A model generated the notes under the pieces. That model did not search any database. It was given only the letters and a program-made list of their open reading frames with translations, and was not told where the DNA came from. Shown piece by piece: positions 45,937 to 56,600 of a stretch of DNA of 64,000 bases. Numbering within the stretch: position 1 is the first letter of the stretch; the number at the start of each line of letters is the position of its first letter. The stretch is taken from assembly GCA_036250225.1 (NCBI GenBank), contig JAPZLL010000001.1, positions 1,674,001 through 1,738,000 of the forward strand. The letters run 5' to 3'. Made by a program: the position numbers and the translations under genes. This DNA is from Cercophora sp. LCS_1. Its lineage: Eukaryota > Ascomycota > Sordariomycetes > Sordariales > Lasiosphaeriaceae.

Positions 45937-46812
45937 GGGAGGCACGACCTCTACTTTAGTGGAAGAGACGAAATGCATTTTGCGGCGATGATGGACTAAT
46001 TTGCATTCGAGGCGTTTTCATGAGCGATGGGAGGTTTGCACTTGAGGGCTTTGTTTGGAGTTTTGTAGCATTAGACTGAGAGCACAGCAAGTCTCGAGAC
46101 TTTTTCGGTATTTACGACTAGACAGCGACACGAGATACCAAAATTCAGAGATCATGATGCAGCACTACTGTGGATGATGTGCCGGGAACAGGCGGGAACT
46201 TTCAGGAACACCAGCTGAGCCTCGCTTGGATCGCGGTTCGTTCAGGGGTAAGTTTAGAAGGCTTGATTCCCCGCTGGAGTGACGTTGGGGGAGGCAGGGG
46301 CGCGCAAGGGGTGACGTCACCACTCACGGGCGCCGTATGTTTTTGCGAGTGGCCGATAAAGATGGTAAGGCACGGCGTTTCGGTGATGCGGCATGATTCA
46401 GCGACTTACCCAGCATTTGGAATTTCGGGGTTCGTAGTAATCCTACGGAGTTTGTGTTATTCAGAGTGTTCCTCAATTCCCACTGTTTTTTTATTTTATT
46501 TTTACGAGAGCAACAGCCGCGGAAGGAGCCAGTCACTATTGGGTGACGCCAGCGCATTTGTTCAACTCGCACTACACCAACTAATCGCCCATCTGATCTT
46601 CCCCCAAGACAAACGAAAGAATTGGGGTTTGGAACGAGTGCGGGAAAAAGAAGATCACCGGAGTCCCGTTGTTCAAGTTCTATCTGAGAAACTACACCCT
46701 GTTGGAACAACACTACCAAACACGAGAAAACCCACGACAGGCGATTTTCCTAGAGCGTTCGAAAAAACACAGAAGGGAAAGGGAGAAAACAAAAAAAAAA
46801 GGAGAGAGAAGA
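45937..46812. other. Intergenic: edc3 3' flank and promoter/leader of the DUF3074 gene
   Basis: 876 bp. It holds a CRE palindrome (46311-46320), a second GTGACGTT half site at 46279-46286, and an A/G-rich leader just before 46813. The frame of the downstream gene has no ATG upstream of 46813. Confidence 0.6.
46311..46320. promoter_or_regulatory. CRE/ATF palindrome GTGACGTCAC
   Basis: A perfect 10-bp palindrome containing TGACGTCA, the consensus for CREB/ATF bZIP factors (Atf1-type stress regulators in fungi). It lies about 500 bp upstream of the DUF3074 gene start, with a related TGACGTT 30 bp earlier. Occupancy is inference. Confidence 0.55.
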
Positions 46813-48756
46813 ATGGCCCACCACGAACCCTTCAAATCCCTGTCTCCCCTCGCGTGGTCGACCATCCTCTCGGAGCCGCCCGCCGATCTCCTCCGGGAAA
46901 CATTTGGCAACGCCCAACTCCTTGTCGACTCGATCCCTTCACCAGACTCGCCTACAAAAACAGGCCGTCCCCGCTCCGAAACCGACTCAGCTGCGTTATC
47001 CTCTGGGCACACCCGTGACAAAGGCCCGTCCTCCCATCGCGACCGCGCCAACACAGACCCAGCAATAACCGCCACCCTCCGCAAGGAATGGAAACCGGTC
47101 AAGATCTCCGCAAAAGAAAACACGCTCGGTATCGATGTCTACAAACTCGCTGCCAAAGACGGCAAAGGCTCGTGGTTTGCAAGGCGGAGTGTCCATGCTG
47201 TGGATTTTGACAAGATGGTGCTGGGACTGAAACGCGAGTTTGCTGAGACGTCGAGTGTACTCTCATCGGGAGGGGGAGAAACAAAAAGTGTAAGGGGCTT
47301 GGGCGCGGAAAAGAGGGTTGAGAGGATGGCGGTTGAGGGGGTGGGCGTGATTGAGGTGTATCTGGTCAGTGTACGGTTTCCGGGGCCGACGACGCCGAGG
47401 GATTTTGTTACGGTGATTTCGCAGCGCGAGGGTGGACGAGAAAGGGAGTTTATGTTGGTTAGTAGGCCTTGTTTGCATGAGGGGTGTGAGGCGAGGAATG
47501 GGTTTATCAGGGGCACGTATGAGAGTGTGGAGCTTGTGAGGGAGAGGAGGAGGGTTAGTGGACGGAGGACGAGGAGTAGCGTGGATTTGGGGAGGGAGGT
47601 GGTCGACGCCATTAAAGGACGGAGCTCGGTTTCTTTTGATGGTATTGAGGATGCGCGCGAGGAGGATAGGGAGATGGAGACTGAGGTTGAGTGGTTGATG
47701 GTTACGAGATCGGATCCTGGGGGAAGCGTGCCTAGATTTATGGTGGAGAAGGGCACGCCGGGTGGAATTGTTAGTGATGCGGCGAGGTTTTTGAAGTGGT
47801 TGGAGTCTAAGAGCGTTAAGGAGTTGGAAGAGGCTGAGGATGCTGGGGTTGGTGATTTGGGACAGCCGGACGAGGTGAGGATTGCAGAAGGAGCGGAGGT
47901 TGCTGGGACGGTCAAGGCGGATCGACGTCAGCAAAATGCCTCGGAGTCTACTGTTCGGGCTCCTGTGAAACACCAGGTTGATGGTCACAGGGACGACGAG
48001 GTACTGGCTCCCAGCGGCTTCTACGGTATGATTGCTGGAGCGCTCGAGGCTGCCGGGTCCATTGTCGTCAGTCGTATGTCATCGCTCGCCAGCTCGACAA
48101 GGACCGACTCGTCACTGGACGAGGAAAACGACACCTCGTCTGAACTTGACTATGCCTCGGCCGAGGAGTTTGGTGAAGATTCTCTCGTTGCATCGGCAAC
48201 CAAGGACATCAAGAACAACCAATCTCTGCCGGACCTGACCTCTTCAGCTCGGTCGGCGCACTCGACCATGACGGATGAGTCCGTACCGACCGGAACAGCG
48301 CCTAGCATAACATCAGCCACCAATGCCATTGATAAACAACACGGCAAGGAACTGCGTCGTCTTCAGGAAAAGCAGCGTCGCGCAAACGAAAAGATGATTA
48401 AGAATCAGGAGCGTCTGGCTCGCAAGCGCGGAGACAGTAAGGACAGCATCGAGCTGCAAGAAACTGCGCTGGCCAAGCTGCGGGAGAAACACGAGAGAGA
48501 AAAGGCCAAGCAGGAAGAGAAGCATCAAAAGGAGCTCAAGAGGCTCGAAGAGAAGCGCGAGGCTGAGAGGCGCAAGGCAGAGGAGAGAAAGCGCAAAGCG
48601 GTTGAGCGCGAGGAGAAACAAAACTTACAGATGGAGTTGGAGAAGGCTAGGGCCGAAAGGGACGTGGCGTTGAGGGAGATTGAGATTCTCAAGGGGCAGG
48701 TTGGGGCACTGCAGAGCCAGAATACCATGCTTGTTGCGAGGTTGGGGAAGGAGTGA
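46813..48756 (+). CDS. DUF3074 (START-like) protein with C-terminal coiled coil, 647 aa
   Basis: A single exon. The N-terminal half matches the fungal DUF3074 pattern, a START/SRPBCC-like helix-grip fold thought to bind a hydrophobic ligand. Visible parts: KEWKPVKISAKENTLGIDVYKL (from about 92), GSWFARRSVH, VRFPGPTTPRDFVTVISQ, FMLVSRPCLHEGCEARNGFIRGTYESVELV, VEWLMVTRSDPGGSVPRFMVEKGTPGGIVSDAARFLKWL (about 295-335). A disordered Ser/Asp-rich stretch follows. Residues about 507-645 are a long, highly charged coiled coil rich in E, K and R (KELRRLQEKQRRANEKM...). The pairing suggests a lipid-binding or lipid-sensing module on a dimeric stalk; ligand and location are unknown to me. The ATG at 46813 is the first in frame. 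Confidence 0.85.
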   Translation: MAHHEPFKSLSPLAWSTILSEPPADLLRETFGNAQLLVDSIPSPDSPTKTGRPRSETDSAALSSGHTRDKGPSSHRDRANTDPAITATLRKEWKPVKISAKENTLGIDVYKLAAKDGKGSWFARRSVHAVDFDKMVLGLKREFAETSSVLSSGGGETKSVRGLGAEKRVERMAVEGVGVIEVYLVSVRFPGPTTPRDFVTVISQREGGREREFMLVSRPCLHEGCEARNGFIRGTYESVELVRERRRVSGRRTRSSVDLGREVVDAIKGRSSVSFDGIEDAREEDREMETEVEWLMVTRSDPGGSVPRFMVEKGTPGGIVSDAARFLKWLESKSVKELEEAEDAGVGDLGQPDEVRIAEGAEVAGTVKADRRQQNASESTVRAPVKHQVDGHRDDEVLAPSGFYGMIAGALEAAGSIVVSRMSSLASSTRTDSSLDEENDTSSELDYASAEEFGEDSLVASATKDIKNNQSLPDLTSSARSAHSTMTDESVPTGTAPSITSATNAIDKQHGKELRRLQEKQRRANEKMIKNQERLARKRGDSKDSIELQETALAKLREKHEREKAKQEEKHQKELKRLEEKREAERRKAEERKRKAVEREEKQNLQMELEKARAERDVALREIEILKGQVGALQSQNTMLVARLGKE

Positions 48757-48951
48757 CACTTGGAGTCGTAAGCATTGGCGGGGTCTTGTTTGGTAGCCCC
48801 TGAATTGGGTCAATGTTAGAATACGCATGGGTGGATGTTGCATTTTCTCATTGAGCGTAAAGAAATGATACGTAAAGAGCGTAATGAACATTCGTATGAT
48901 TGAAACATGGTGAAGTTGTTAATGTAGATGTGGAAAAAATGCAAAAATAAA

Positions 48952-49046
48952 TGCCCAATAACAGGATTGAACTGTTGACCTTCGCATACCATATAATCTG
49001 GTGAGGATTATTAGTACGACGCTCTAACCAGCTGAGCTAATCGGGC
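48952..49046 (-). tRNA. tRNA-Ile (anticodon AAT) with 21-nt intron
   Basis: Cloverleaf on the minus strand. The acceptor stem GCCCGAT pairs with ATTGGGC (one G-T), discriminator A. D arm GCTC-AGCTGGTTA-GAGC. Anticodon stem TCGTA pairs with TGCGA. Loop CTAATA-A with anticodon AAT at 34-36. T arm AACAG-TTCAATC-CTGTT. A 21-nt intron sits at the canonical 37/38 position, beginning ATCCTC; removing it leaves 74 nt. The A box (TAGCTCAGCTGG) and B box (GGTTCAATCC-like, here AGTTCAATCC) are intact. AAT decodes AUU/AUC after A34-to-inosine editing. Confidence 0.93.
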
Positions 49047-49807
49047 TTTACAGTGGAGCTTGTTGTAGAGACGGTTCGGAAAGTGTCATTACGACGGTCG
49101 GGGCTGCGCGGCACAGTGAAGCGAACTGGGATCCTTTTCTTTCTCCTGCTATTCCCTATTCCCCCTTGGAGGTCACAGAAAACAAGTTACCAGCACTTTT
49201 TATCCATCGTTATATACTGGAAGGTGTTGTCTCTCTAGCGGGCATGAAGAAAGTAATGTTGTGTCTCTCAATCTACTCGAGCTTGACCTGTCTTTCGGCC
49301 GTATGCGTGCCAGCGATCCCTCTTAGATGTCTATTCTCTTCAGCACTCTCATTGAAGTGACCGCAAACGGCTACTCGTCTCCCGCTTTACTTCTTATGCC
49401 AGGGCCCCATTTCCATGTTTATCTTCTCCACAAACGAATCCATCTCAACAAATACAGTGCAGACAGGAGCCCCAACTCAAGCGATCGTCCGGGTACAATA
49501 CATACGTGTACTTTTTCGTTCCCTCTCACGTACTTTCTCGATGGCAGCGGGAGACCCCGTCATTCACTCGAGACCTCCTGCTGCACCTGGGACAGGCGTC
49601 CAAGCACACTTTATAGTTGGACCGCACCTTGTATCCATGCCTTGTCCCCATGGGAATGCCAAATGGCAAAAGCCGCAACCCCCAAACCACCAACAACAAC
49701 CAGACCCCTTACGTGGAGCCAGCCTTTCAAGACCAAAACAACACCATTCCCCTCCCATTCGCTTTTCAAAACCCAATTTCCATTACAGTTCTTGTCGCCA
49801 TTACCCA

Positions 49808-49813
<6 letters not shown>

Positions 49814-49838
<25 letters not shown>
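49814..49838. repeat. (AC)n dinucleotide microsatellite
   Basis: Twelve uninterrupted AC units, preceded by an interrupted CAT. Expected to vary in length between strains. Confidence 0.9.
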
Positions 49839-49840
<2 letters not shown>

Positions 49841-49906
49841 GTTGTGCATCCCAACCTCCAACCTCCAATCTCTAAACCCCGACCCCAAACCTGGAACCGC
49901 AAAGCC

Positions 49907-49963
49907 ATCACCACCGCCACCACCACCACCACCACCATCACCATCACCATCACCATCACCACT
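49907..49963. repeat. CAC/CAT trinucleotide array
   Basis: About 19 triplets of CAC grading into CAT-CAC pairs, ending about 50 bp before the tRNA-Ala gene. Non-coding in context. Confidence 0.85.
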
Positions 49964-50012
49964 GGCACAGGCATAACCACAAAAACTGGAACATCACAAC
50001 ATCAACAAACAA

Positions 50013-50094
50013 GGGCGTGTGGCTCAGTTGGTAGAGCGTTCGCTTAGCATCTCCTGGATGCGAAAGGTCCTGGGTTCGATTCCCAGCTCGTCCA
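50013..50094 (+). tRNA. tRNA-Ala (anticodon AGC) with 9-nt intron
   Basis: Acceptor stem GGGCGTG pairs with CTCGTCC, discriminator A. The G3-T70 wobble is the alanine identity element. There is a U6-U67 mismatch, as I recall for yeast tRNA-Ala. D arm GCTC-AGTTGGTA-GAGC; anticodon stem TTCGC/GCGAA; loop TTAGCA-T with anticodon AGC; T arm CTGGG-TTCGATT-CCCAG. The 9-nt intron TCTCCTGGA is at the canonical 37/38 position. The mature length is 73 nt before CCA addition. Confidence 0.95.
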
Positions 50095-51031
50095 ATGTAT
50101 ACGAGTCATGAGTACTCGTGCCATTGCTTTTTGCTCTCCTCTTCACCCATGACGTGGAGTTGTTTCGTTGTTTGGGGGACTTGGGAGGGAGACGACTCAG
50201 ATGGGAGCTGACTTAACATTGCGGGAATTGATGGATGTAAATGGTCCATCAACTAATGTGTGTGAATTTGAAGCGATATGATGCCAACTGAACCGTTCTT
50301 TTCGTTTCACATTGCCCCCGTTCTATTTTATTTTCCTTTTCTTTTTGCGTGAAGGGGCCGCACCTGGTTAGTGCCTACCAAGGTGTTGAGGGTGACCGAA
50401 GAGCGATGAGACAAGGCAAAGAGTTCACCAGAGGGAGCGACTTCTTTGGTTTGATATGTTTATTTGTTTATTTCTTTTCTTCTTGGCACCCCCATGTATA
50501 CAGTTACTTTAACAGCTCCTCCAGCGAGCTCTTTGTCGTGGCTGATCCAAGCCAACCAAGTATGTACCGAAGTTTACATATATACCGCACCAGCCCGCTC
50601 AATCTTGGTACTCTGCCCCTGCCTCCCCAGTATTGAGCCTAACCGAAACCGTCATCTCGTCATCGCCCGCCGTCCCTTGCTTCCTCTCGGGATAGGCTAA
50701 GGCCTGGGGATAAACAAATCCCCCAACACACAATGAAATGCCTCTTGTTTGCCCTGGTGTGGTGTGTGTATTGTTTATCCTGTCCCCTTTGAAAGCCGAC
50801 CATATACCTTTTCAACTCCCTTTTTTCCCAGCCAACCGACCGTCTTAAATTCCCAAACACCGATGCCGTCAACCCAGGATACACATAGGAAACGTAGTGC
50901 GCGTCGTTGCGCAAATGAGGGGCCCCTTAGCGGTTTATATATGGCTTGTCAAAACATGAAATACAACAGTTCCTCATACAGTGAAATGACACGCGAGGAC
51001 GAAATCACTCGACCTCGGAGAGCGGTGCTTC
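50095..51031. other. Intergenic: downstream of tRNA-Ala and 3' flank of CRIB gene
   Basis: 937 bp. A T-rich stretch begins about 190 bp after the tRNA. The right part should be the 3' UTR of the minus-strand gene ending at 51032. No coding signal. Confidence 0.5.
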
Positions 51032-53611
51032 TCAGATCCGCGGGCCGCTAAGATGGGCCGACGGGAAGAGAGCATATTGGTTTGGCGGAGGCGGAGTGCT
51101 GAGGCTGGTGGTCCTCGCACGCTGTCTCCGTGTCTGGATCGAGTCCTTGCGTCGGGGCTCGTCCAGGGCGAGCCGCACTAGGTTGGACTCGCTGCTGCGG
51201 CTGCTAAAGTCCCTGCGGGGCTCGCTCACTTGGGGTGGCAGCTCCTCCGACTCGGGCAGGGTGGGCATGGCGCCTTTGCTCTCGACTCGGATGTGGGTCT
51301 CGAAGGCAGGGAATGGCTCCGACTTTGGGGCGTACGTCTCCATATCGAGCGACCCGGTGCTTGCCGTCAAGCGCGTAAAGTCAGTCGCCGACGACGCTGC
51401 CGAGATGTGCTTCTCGAAGCCCGAGTGGGCGCTCTCAAGGGTGCCCGTGGTGGAGGCGCTGGTGCGGTACTGCATCTGCAGCACCGATGAGTCAAACGCA
51501 AAGCTTGGCTCATCGAACGGGTGGAATGCGAACTCGCGCGCATCCGCCTCGGCCGCCAGCATCTGCTGCTGGTAGTCGTTGGGGATGAGCAGCGACGGCG
51601 ACAGCGTAAAGCCGTGTGACTCCTTGAAGCTGGAGGCATCAGACGGCTTTCGCACGTGGAGGTGCTGGAGAGAGTTGGCTGCTTCGGACCGTGGCAGCGA
51701 GAAGTTGGACGCCTTGGGAACGGCCAGAGTGGGCGTGATGGCCTCGTGCACCGTGGTTGTTGACACCTGGCTTACCGGGCTGAGAGCCGGCACGTCAAAC
51801 TGGGCTGGGGTAAGCATGGCCGGCGACACCTCACATGAAGGGATGTTGCGGAATTGGTCTTCCACGGGCGTTGTGCTCTCGCAATCCCGGCTGATGTCGA
51901 GCGAGGGTCGGTCCCACGCAAAATCGCAGTCAGCTTCGGCTTCGTGATCGTAGCAATAGTCAATATCATCCTCCCACGACTCCCGAGTCAATGACCCGGT
52001 CCGGCTGTTGTCAACCAGGGCAGCTCTGAGGGCCCGCTGGGCCGCAAGCATGTCGAACCGCCCGAGCGTGTCTGATGCATTGCTGCCCGGCCGCTTGGGG
52101 TTTTCATCTTGGGGTGAGGTTAGCGGCCTGAGCATTGGGACCGACTGGCTCCCACGGAGAGACGAGTTGCTAGTCAAGCTTGCCCTCATGCTGGCTCGTG
52201 ACCGCCTCATGGCCGCCACGTTCTCATCCTCCTCCGGCACGTCGGGCAGAGATGCGTCGAACGAAGGGCTGGTAGGCAGCGGCCAGTTCCCATCATCCGG
52301 GAAGCTCTCCCTGCGTAGCTGGCCGTCCTCTGGGATCATGTCCATGTCGGGACCGGGAAAGTAGCCATGCGACGTGGCTGGCGGGCTGGTGGCGTTTGGC
52401 GACAGGGCGAACGGGTGGGCATGGCGGAATCCGCTGCTAGTTTGCGGCCTGTCATTCACGAACGCAGCACCCAGAGAATCGAAGCCGTCGGGGCGAATCG
52501 ATGCACGGCTGGAGATCCGTGGTGGGGGCACCGGTGGGTTCGGAATAAGAGTCATGGCCGGATCGACCGGAGACCGCGGCGGGCGCGGAGGCGGTATCCG
52601 CAACTGTTCCTGCGATTGTGCATGCTTGAGAAGTCGCCTCCCGGGTGAAAGCTGCTTAGAAACGAGCGATGGCGGCCTGCTCGCGGCCAGCCTGACGTGC
52701 GAGTCCATGTCGTCCTCCCGCTCCTGTTCCTCGCGAAGGGGAAGAAAGTCAGATGAGAAGTCGGCGAAGTGCAGGTCGTCTGCCCGGATGCCCTTGAGTG
52801 CACCCGCTGCAGGGATCTGCGAAGCGCGCATGTGTGAGAACTCGGACGCGAGCGCGATGCGATCCGTCCGCTGGAGGTCCGGGAGGTGGTCCTTTTGTGT
52901 ATGTGCTACATGCTGAAAGTTGTAAGGTCCTGAGATGTTGAACTTGCGTCGCACGGCACCCTCGTCCACATTGTCGAGGGTTGCTGTTCGGCGCCGGCCA
53001 AAAATGGCCGGCACTACTGAGTCCCGGATTGGTGCTGATGTTGGCGGTGGTGAGAGTATAGAGTCCGCGTCACCTGAGTACAACGAGCTGCCGGCCGACG
53101 ATGTTGGAGCACTAGGCGCGCTGTCTCCCCGCTTGAGCTTGGTTCTGCGCGTGAAAAGTGACTTGCCAAAGATCTGGACGCTGTCGGGGCGCTCCCGTGA
53201 CGGCATGCTGCCGGTGACTGATCTCCCCGACGACTTTCTCGAGAGACTCAACCCGTCCAACGTGTTCTCCCACGACGGTCGATCCACCGAGCCCAGTGAC
53301 CGCAATGAAGATGATCCGGATGACGTCGTGTGGTGGCTCTGGTGCTTGTCCCTTCCTGACTGCTTCATCTGGTTGCTCAGCGCCCGGAGACTCTCTGGCG
53401 ACGGCGGGCCATCGACGGCGGGCTCCAACAGGCCTCTGATGCTTTCCGAGTCGTGGTGCAGCGTGTCCGAGGTGATAGGTCTGAGTGCCACGGCTGCTGA
53501 TGAGTTTGACCGGCCGCGGCCCAGCGAGTACTTGGACTTTTTCTCAGGCTTGCGTCGCGTGTCCCGGTCGGCCGAGTACACGGGCAGCTCGGAGATCGCC
53601 CACATATTCAT
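51032..53611 (-). CDS. CRIB-domain protein, putative Cdc42/Rac effector, 859 aa
   Basis: A single exon. The CRIB/PBD motif is ISGPYNFQHVAHTQ at 226-239, with the expected I-S-x-P, F-x-H and H spacing, followed by KDHLPDLQRTD. CRIB motifs bind GTP-loaded Cdc42 or Rac. Around it are conserved short blocks, MWAISELPVYSADRDTRR at the N-terminus and SQIPAAGALKGIRADDLHF near 264. The rest is Ser/Pro-rich with polyproline patches (IPPPRPPRSP, NPPVPPPRIS) that could recruit SH3 proteins. There is no kinase domain, so it is not a PAK; it is more like yeast Gic1/Gic2 in idea, though much longer. An in-frame TAG three codons before the ATG fixes the start. Likely a polarity scaffold; function is inferred from the motif. 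Confidence 0.86.
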   Translation of the reverse strand: MNMWAISELPVYSADRDTRRKPEKKSKYSLGRGRSNSSAAVALRPITSDTLHHDSESIRGLLEPAVDGPPSPESLRALSNQMKQSGRDKHQSHHTTSSGSSSLRSLGSVDRPSWENTLDGLSLSRKSSGRSVTGSMPSRERPDSVQIFGKSLFTRRTKLKRGDSAPSAPTSSAGSSLYSGDADSILSPPPTSAPIRDSVVPAIFGRRRTATLDNVDEGAVRRKFNISGPYNFQHVAHTQKDHLPDLQRTDRIALASEFSHMRASQIPAAGALKGIRADDLHFADFSSDFLPLREEQEREDDMDSHVRLAASRPPSLVSKQLSPGRRLLKHAQSQEQLRIPPPRPPRSPVDPAMTLIPNPPVPPPRISSRASIRPDGFDSLGAAFVNDRPQTSSGFRHAHPFALSPNATSPPATSHGYFPGPDMDMIPEDGQLRRESFPDDGNWPLPTSPSFDASLPDVPEEDENVAAMRRSRASMRASLTSNSSLRGSQSVPMLRPLTSPQDENPKRPGSNASDTLGRFDMLAAQRALRAALVDNSRTGSLTRESWEDDIDYCYDHEAEADCDFAWDRPSLDISRDCESTTPVEDQFRNIPSCEVSPAMLTPAQFDVPALSPVSQVSTTTVHEAITPTLAVPKASNFSLPRSEAANSLQHLHVRKPSDASSFKESHGFTLSPSLLIPNDYQQQMLAAEADAREFAFHPFDEPSFAFDSSVLQMQYRTSASTTGTLESAHSGFEKHISAASSATDFTRLTASTGSLDMETYAPKSEPFPAFETHIRVESKGAMPTLPESEELPPQVSEPRRDFSSRSSESNLVRLALDEPRRKDSIQTRRQRARTTSLSTPPPPNQYALFPSAHLSGPRI

Positions 53612-56600
53612 CTTGAATATCTAACGTGTCCTCGTCCGTTCAGGTGTGACCGTGGTTGGCGGGCCCTGTCCACGCTTCCTTGGACAGATCGACGGGCAAC
53701 CAGCGGGCGATGGGGTGGGTCGGTGACACCTGGCGTGTCAGTCTATCCGGCGTTGAGTCCTCCAGGATGCCTTGGGATGTCGCCCTGGTGCTGGCAGGTT
53801 GATGGGCGACGGCGGAGGACCAACGACAGGGCCTACGGGGACGGGATGTGTTGAATTGCAAAACAATGCAATATAACAGTTGTCAAGAGATTATTTTGGT
53901 TCTTAGGTCAAGGGAAACCTCGCAACTGTGGGGGATGGGAACGGATTCCGGGGTCCATATATTGTCCCAGCGTGATTTCCCATCCTTGCCCTTCTCAATG
54001 CGGACGCACACACCCAGACGAGGAGGCAGCAAGCCAGGACTCCAACGGCTTGCGCTAGTGTGTGCCAGCGGCCAGGGTGCGGGCCAGGGTGGGAGCCAGG
54101 ATCTGGTCGATTCCTTTCTTGGTGTGCAGGGGGCCGGCGATGAAAGATTTTCGAGCGAGGAAACAGGGGCGGCCTGGGAATGAGTGGGGTGTCACCGTGC
54201 CAGGCGGGCTCCTCACGATAACGGCACCCCGCCCGCCGTCTCCGGCCGTCACCTTGGCCCTGTCGCCGTTTCTGACGTTGGACCCAGAGAAGCCCCTTGG
54301 ATGCTCGGTCCGCGAAAACGGACCAGCGCCCACCAACACGCGACGGCCGTGGCTGGAGCGGTTGTGGTGGTGCGGTATGGTGCCACTTGCCGTGCCTTAC
54401 TACATTCCTGTAATACTAAGTAGTTGTTTCCCCGTGCTCCTCCATTGTGACCCGGAACAGGCCAGGCGGCACAGAAACCGAGGCGGCACGGCTTTGGGGA
54501 TCTCTCGTGACTGAGCGTGCTTCTTGGACGTCCTATGCAAGACCCGAACAGGACTCAAAACAATGACCGTCGACGAGTATGTCAGGCGGGACAAGTTCCC
54601 GGGCAAATGCTGGGTTGCAGACGGGAAAATGCCAGGGTTACACCGCGAGCTTCAATATAATGCCGTCGTGTGTCCCGGCTCAAATCGACAGCCAGCTAGC
54701 GGACGGGCATGCACAGAAGCAAAAGAAAGCGGCAGCACGGCAATCTACGTCGCAAAGTCTCGCCGGGCCAACAGCGATGACGACGACGAGACACTGTCGG
54801 GCCTCGACTCGGCATTGCTTCGTAGCTGCAGTGCGGAGGCAGAGGGGGTTGCCAAGGAGTGTGCCATTGGGGACGAGGGAGGTGGTGGTGACAGACTGTT
54901 GGGCGAGGCATCCACCATCCACCGGTATCGCGATGGCAGCGTCGCAGGGAGCGTGCCGCCGTGGACCCGGGTCGCGAGATACTTAGGAGTGTGCTGTTGC
55001 CGTTGCGCGCCTGTAGGCTATCCCGCCTGAAGCATCTCCTAAATTCCTGATTTCGGTGATAGAGGCGTCCTCGTGAAAGCTTGGAGTCGCCATTGCGTTT
55101 CAGTAATCGAGTCGAGGTAAGCACCACCGCGAGCTCGACTGTGATGGCGGCCGTCTTGCGGGGTTGCCCTCTGCCAAGCCAATGGTTATGCGTCGCTCCC
55201 GAGCCTGGGGCGGCACAGATCGACTATGGGTGCGGCAACGCTCCCCAACTTGACCTTGGCTTCTCCGTTTTAGAGCTCGATGACGATCGTGGATCGAAGA
55301 ACGTTGTGTGTGTCGTGTGTGTCCACCAAAGTCTCGCGTGCACATGGACGTCTCGCGGTGTCTGAGATGGTTTCCCGAAGCCTCGGTTTTCGTGGGCGCG
55401 GGTCTCCCGATATTTGGATCAGCGTCCAGCGCTGCGCGCATGCTAAAAATCTTTGTGTGATACCGGCGACTACCGTTTCAGCCTGGATCAGGCTTGTGAC
55501 GGAGGCCTGGCAGACACAGAAGGATCGCAAAGCTCAGGCCGTGATGGAGGCGGCGTTTCCAAGGCGTTCTGCTCACAGCTCGACAACCCTTGAGGACATG
55601 GCGAGGACGAGGTTGGGATCGCGGCAAGCTCCTTCCTTTCCCACCGTGCTGCCCGCCCTCAACCCCCACTCGACTCCAGCTCCCCTCCCACTCTCCCACT
55701 TGGGCAGGCACAACCCATTGAAAGATCCCCAAAGCACCTGCCTGGAGCTTGCCCAACCCTAGCCGATATGGACTGCAGCTAACTTATCAACTGCAGACCA
55801 TTGAATCTCTGCACGGGATGCCAGACGAAATCGGGTTATCTTTCCATCTCCTGGGGGGCGGACATGGGTCCTGGCCTGCCTGCGCCATACCCTAAACTCT
55901 GCTGCGCAGTGCTTTTCTCCCTGGCTTCAACTGGAAATCTTTGGCGAGTGACCGCTGATTTTCTGGCTGCGGTGCCATTGTCGTCACAAACCAACAAGAC
56001 AGACAGACTCCCGAGACCAAGGGGCAAAAAGGAACAAGAGAACGCGGGTATCGGCTAAATGGGTTGTGATTGATGAGATGTGGCTTGTTCGCGAGGTCCC
56101 CGACTGCCACCTCTGCGGAACCTCCTTCCGACGCAGCCTACGGGCGTCACACCCATCGCCAAACCGACTCTGTCTTCGCTGCGTTGCGCGGTGCCCTCAA
56201 GCTGATTGATCATGGACGACACGCTCTGGCGACGAAATGAGGCGGTGGCGCACGGCAAGGCTAAGGAGAAATGAAAAGGCTGATGAAAAGTTTGGCTCGA
56301 GTTTCGGGTTTCAGCCCCCTCGCACGAGATACGTTTGGGCTGATCGCCAGCCTTTTCGTGGGTGCTAAAACATGCTGGAACGGCGCCAAACGGCTGCCCA
56401 CAGGCCTCGAGCTCTGCGAGCACCCGGGCGGGAGAAGAGAATCGCGTTGTGCTCAGTCTCAGCCCGGATGAGCCGGCTCTACCGCACCGAGCCAGTTGGT
56501 TCAGTGTATTTGTAGACTAAAATTGATCAAGTGCTCTGCCGGCTAACATTCCGAGTCCCATCTCTTACGGCATGCCGGAGGATGGTGGTGAAAATCCGCT

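Larger units (their letters stand above)
49047..50012. other. Spacer between divergent tRNA genes, with microsatellites
   Basis: 966 bp between the 5' ends of the two tRNA genes. It contains a (CA)n run and a CAC/CAT triplet array just before tRNA-Ala. No protein gene; the overlapping ORFs here are artefacts of simple repeats. Confidence 0.6.

Noticed and set aside
46669..46812. N-terminal extension of the DUF3074 protein
   Set aside because: The extended frame begins at TTG, with no ATG before 46813, and its composition is A-rich leader sequence.
46170..47018. 282-codon plus-strand ORF overlapping the start of the DUF3074 gene
   Set aside because: It lies in another frame, has no motif, and overlaps promoter elements; the DUF3074 frame has the domain evidence.
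48952..49046. tRNA-Ile as a pseudogene because of extra bases in the anticodon arm
   Set aside because: The extra 21 nt sit exactly at the 37/38 intron site, and all stems pair once they are removed.
54524..55030. 168-codon ORF in the right-hand blank
   Set aside because: No domain, no secretion signal, no supporting splice structure, and competing ORFs of similar size on the other strand.
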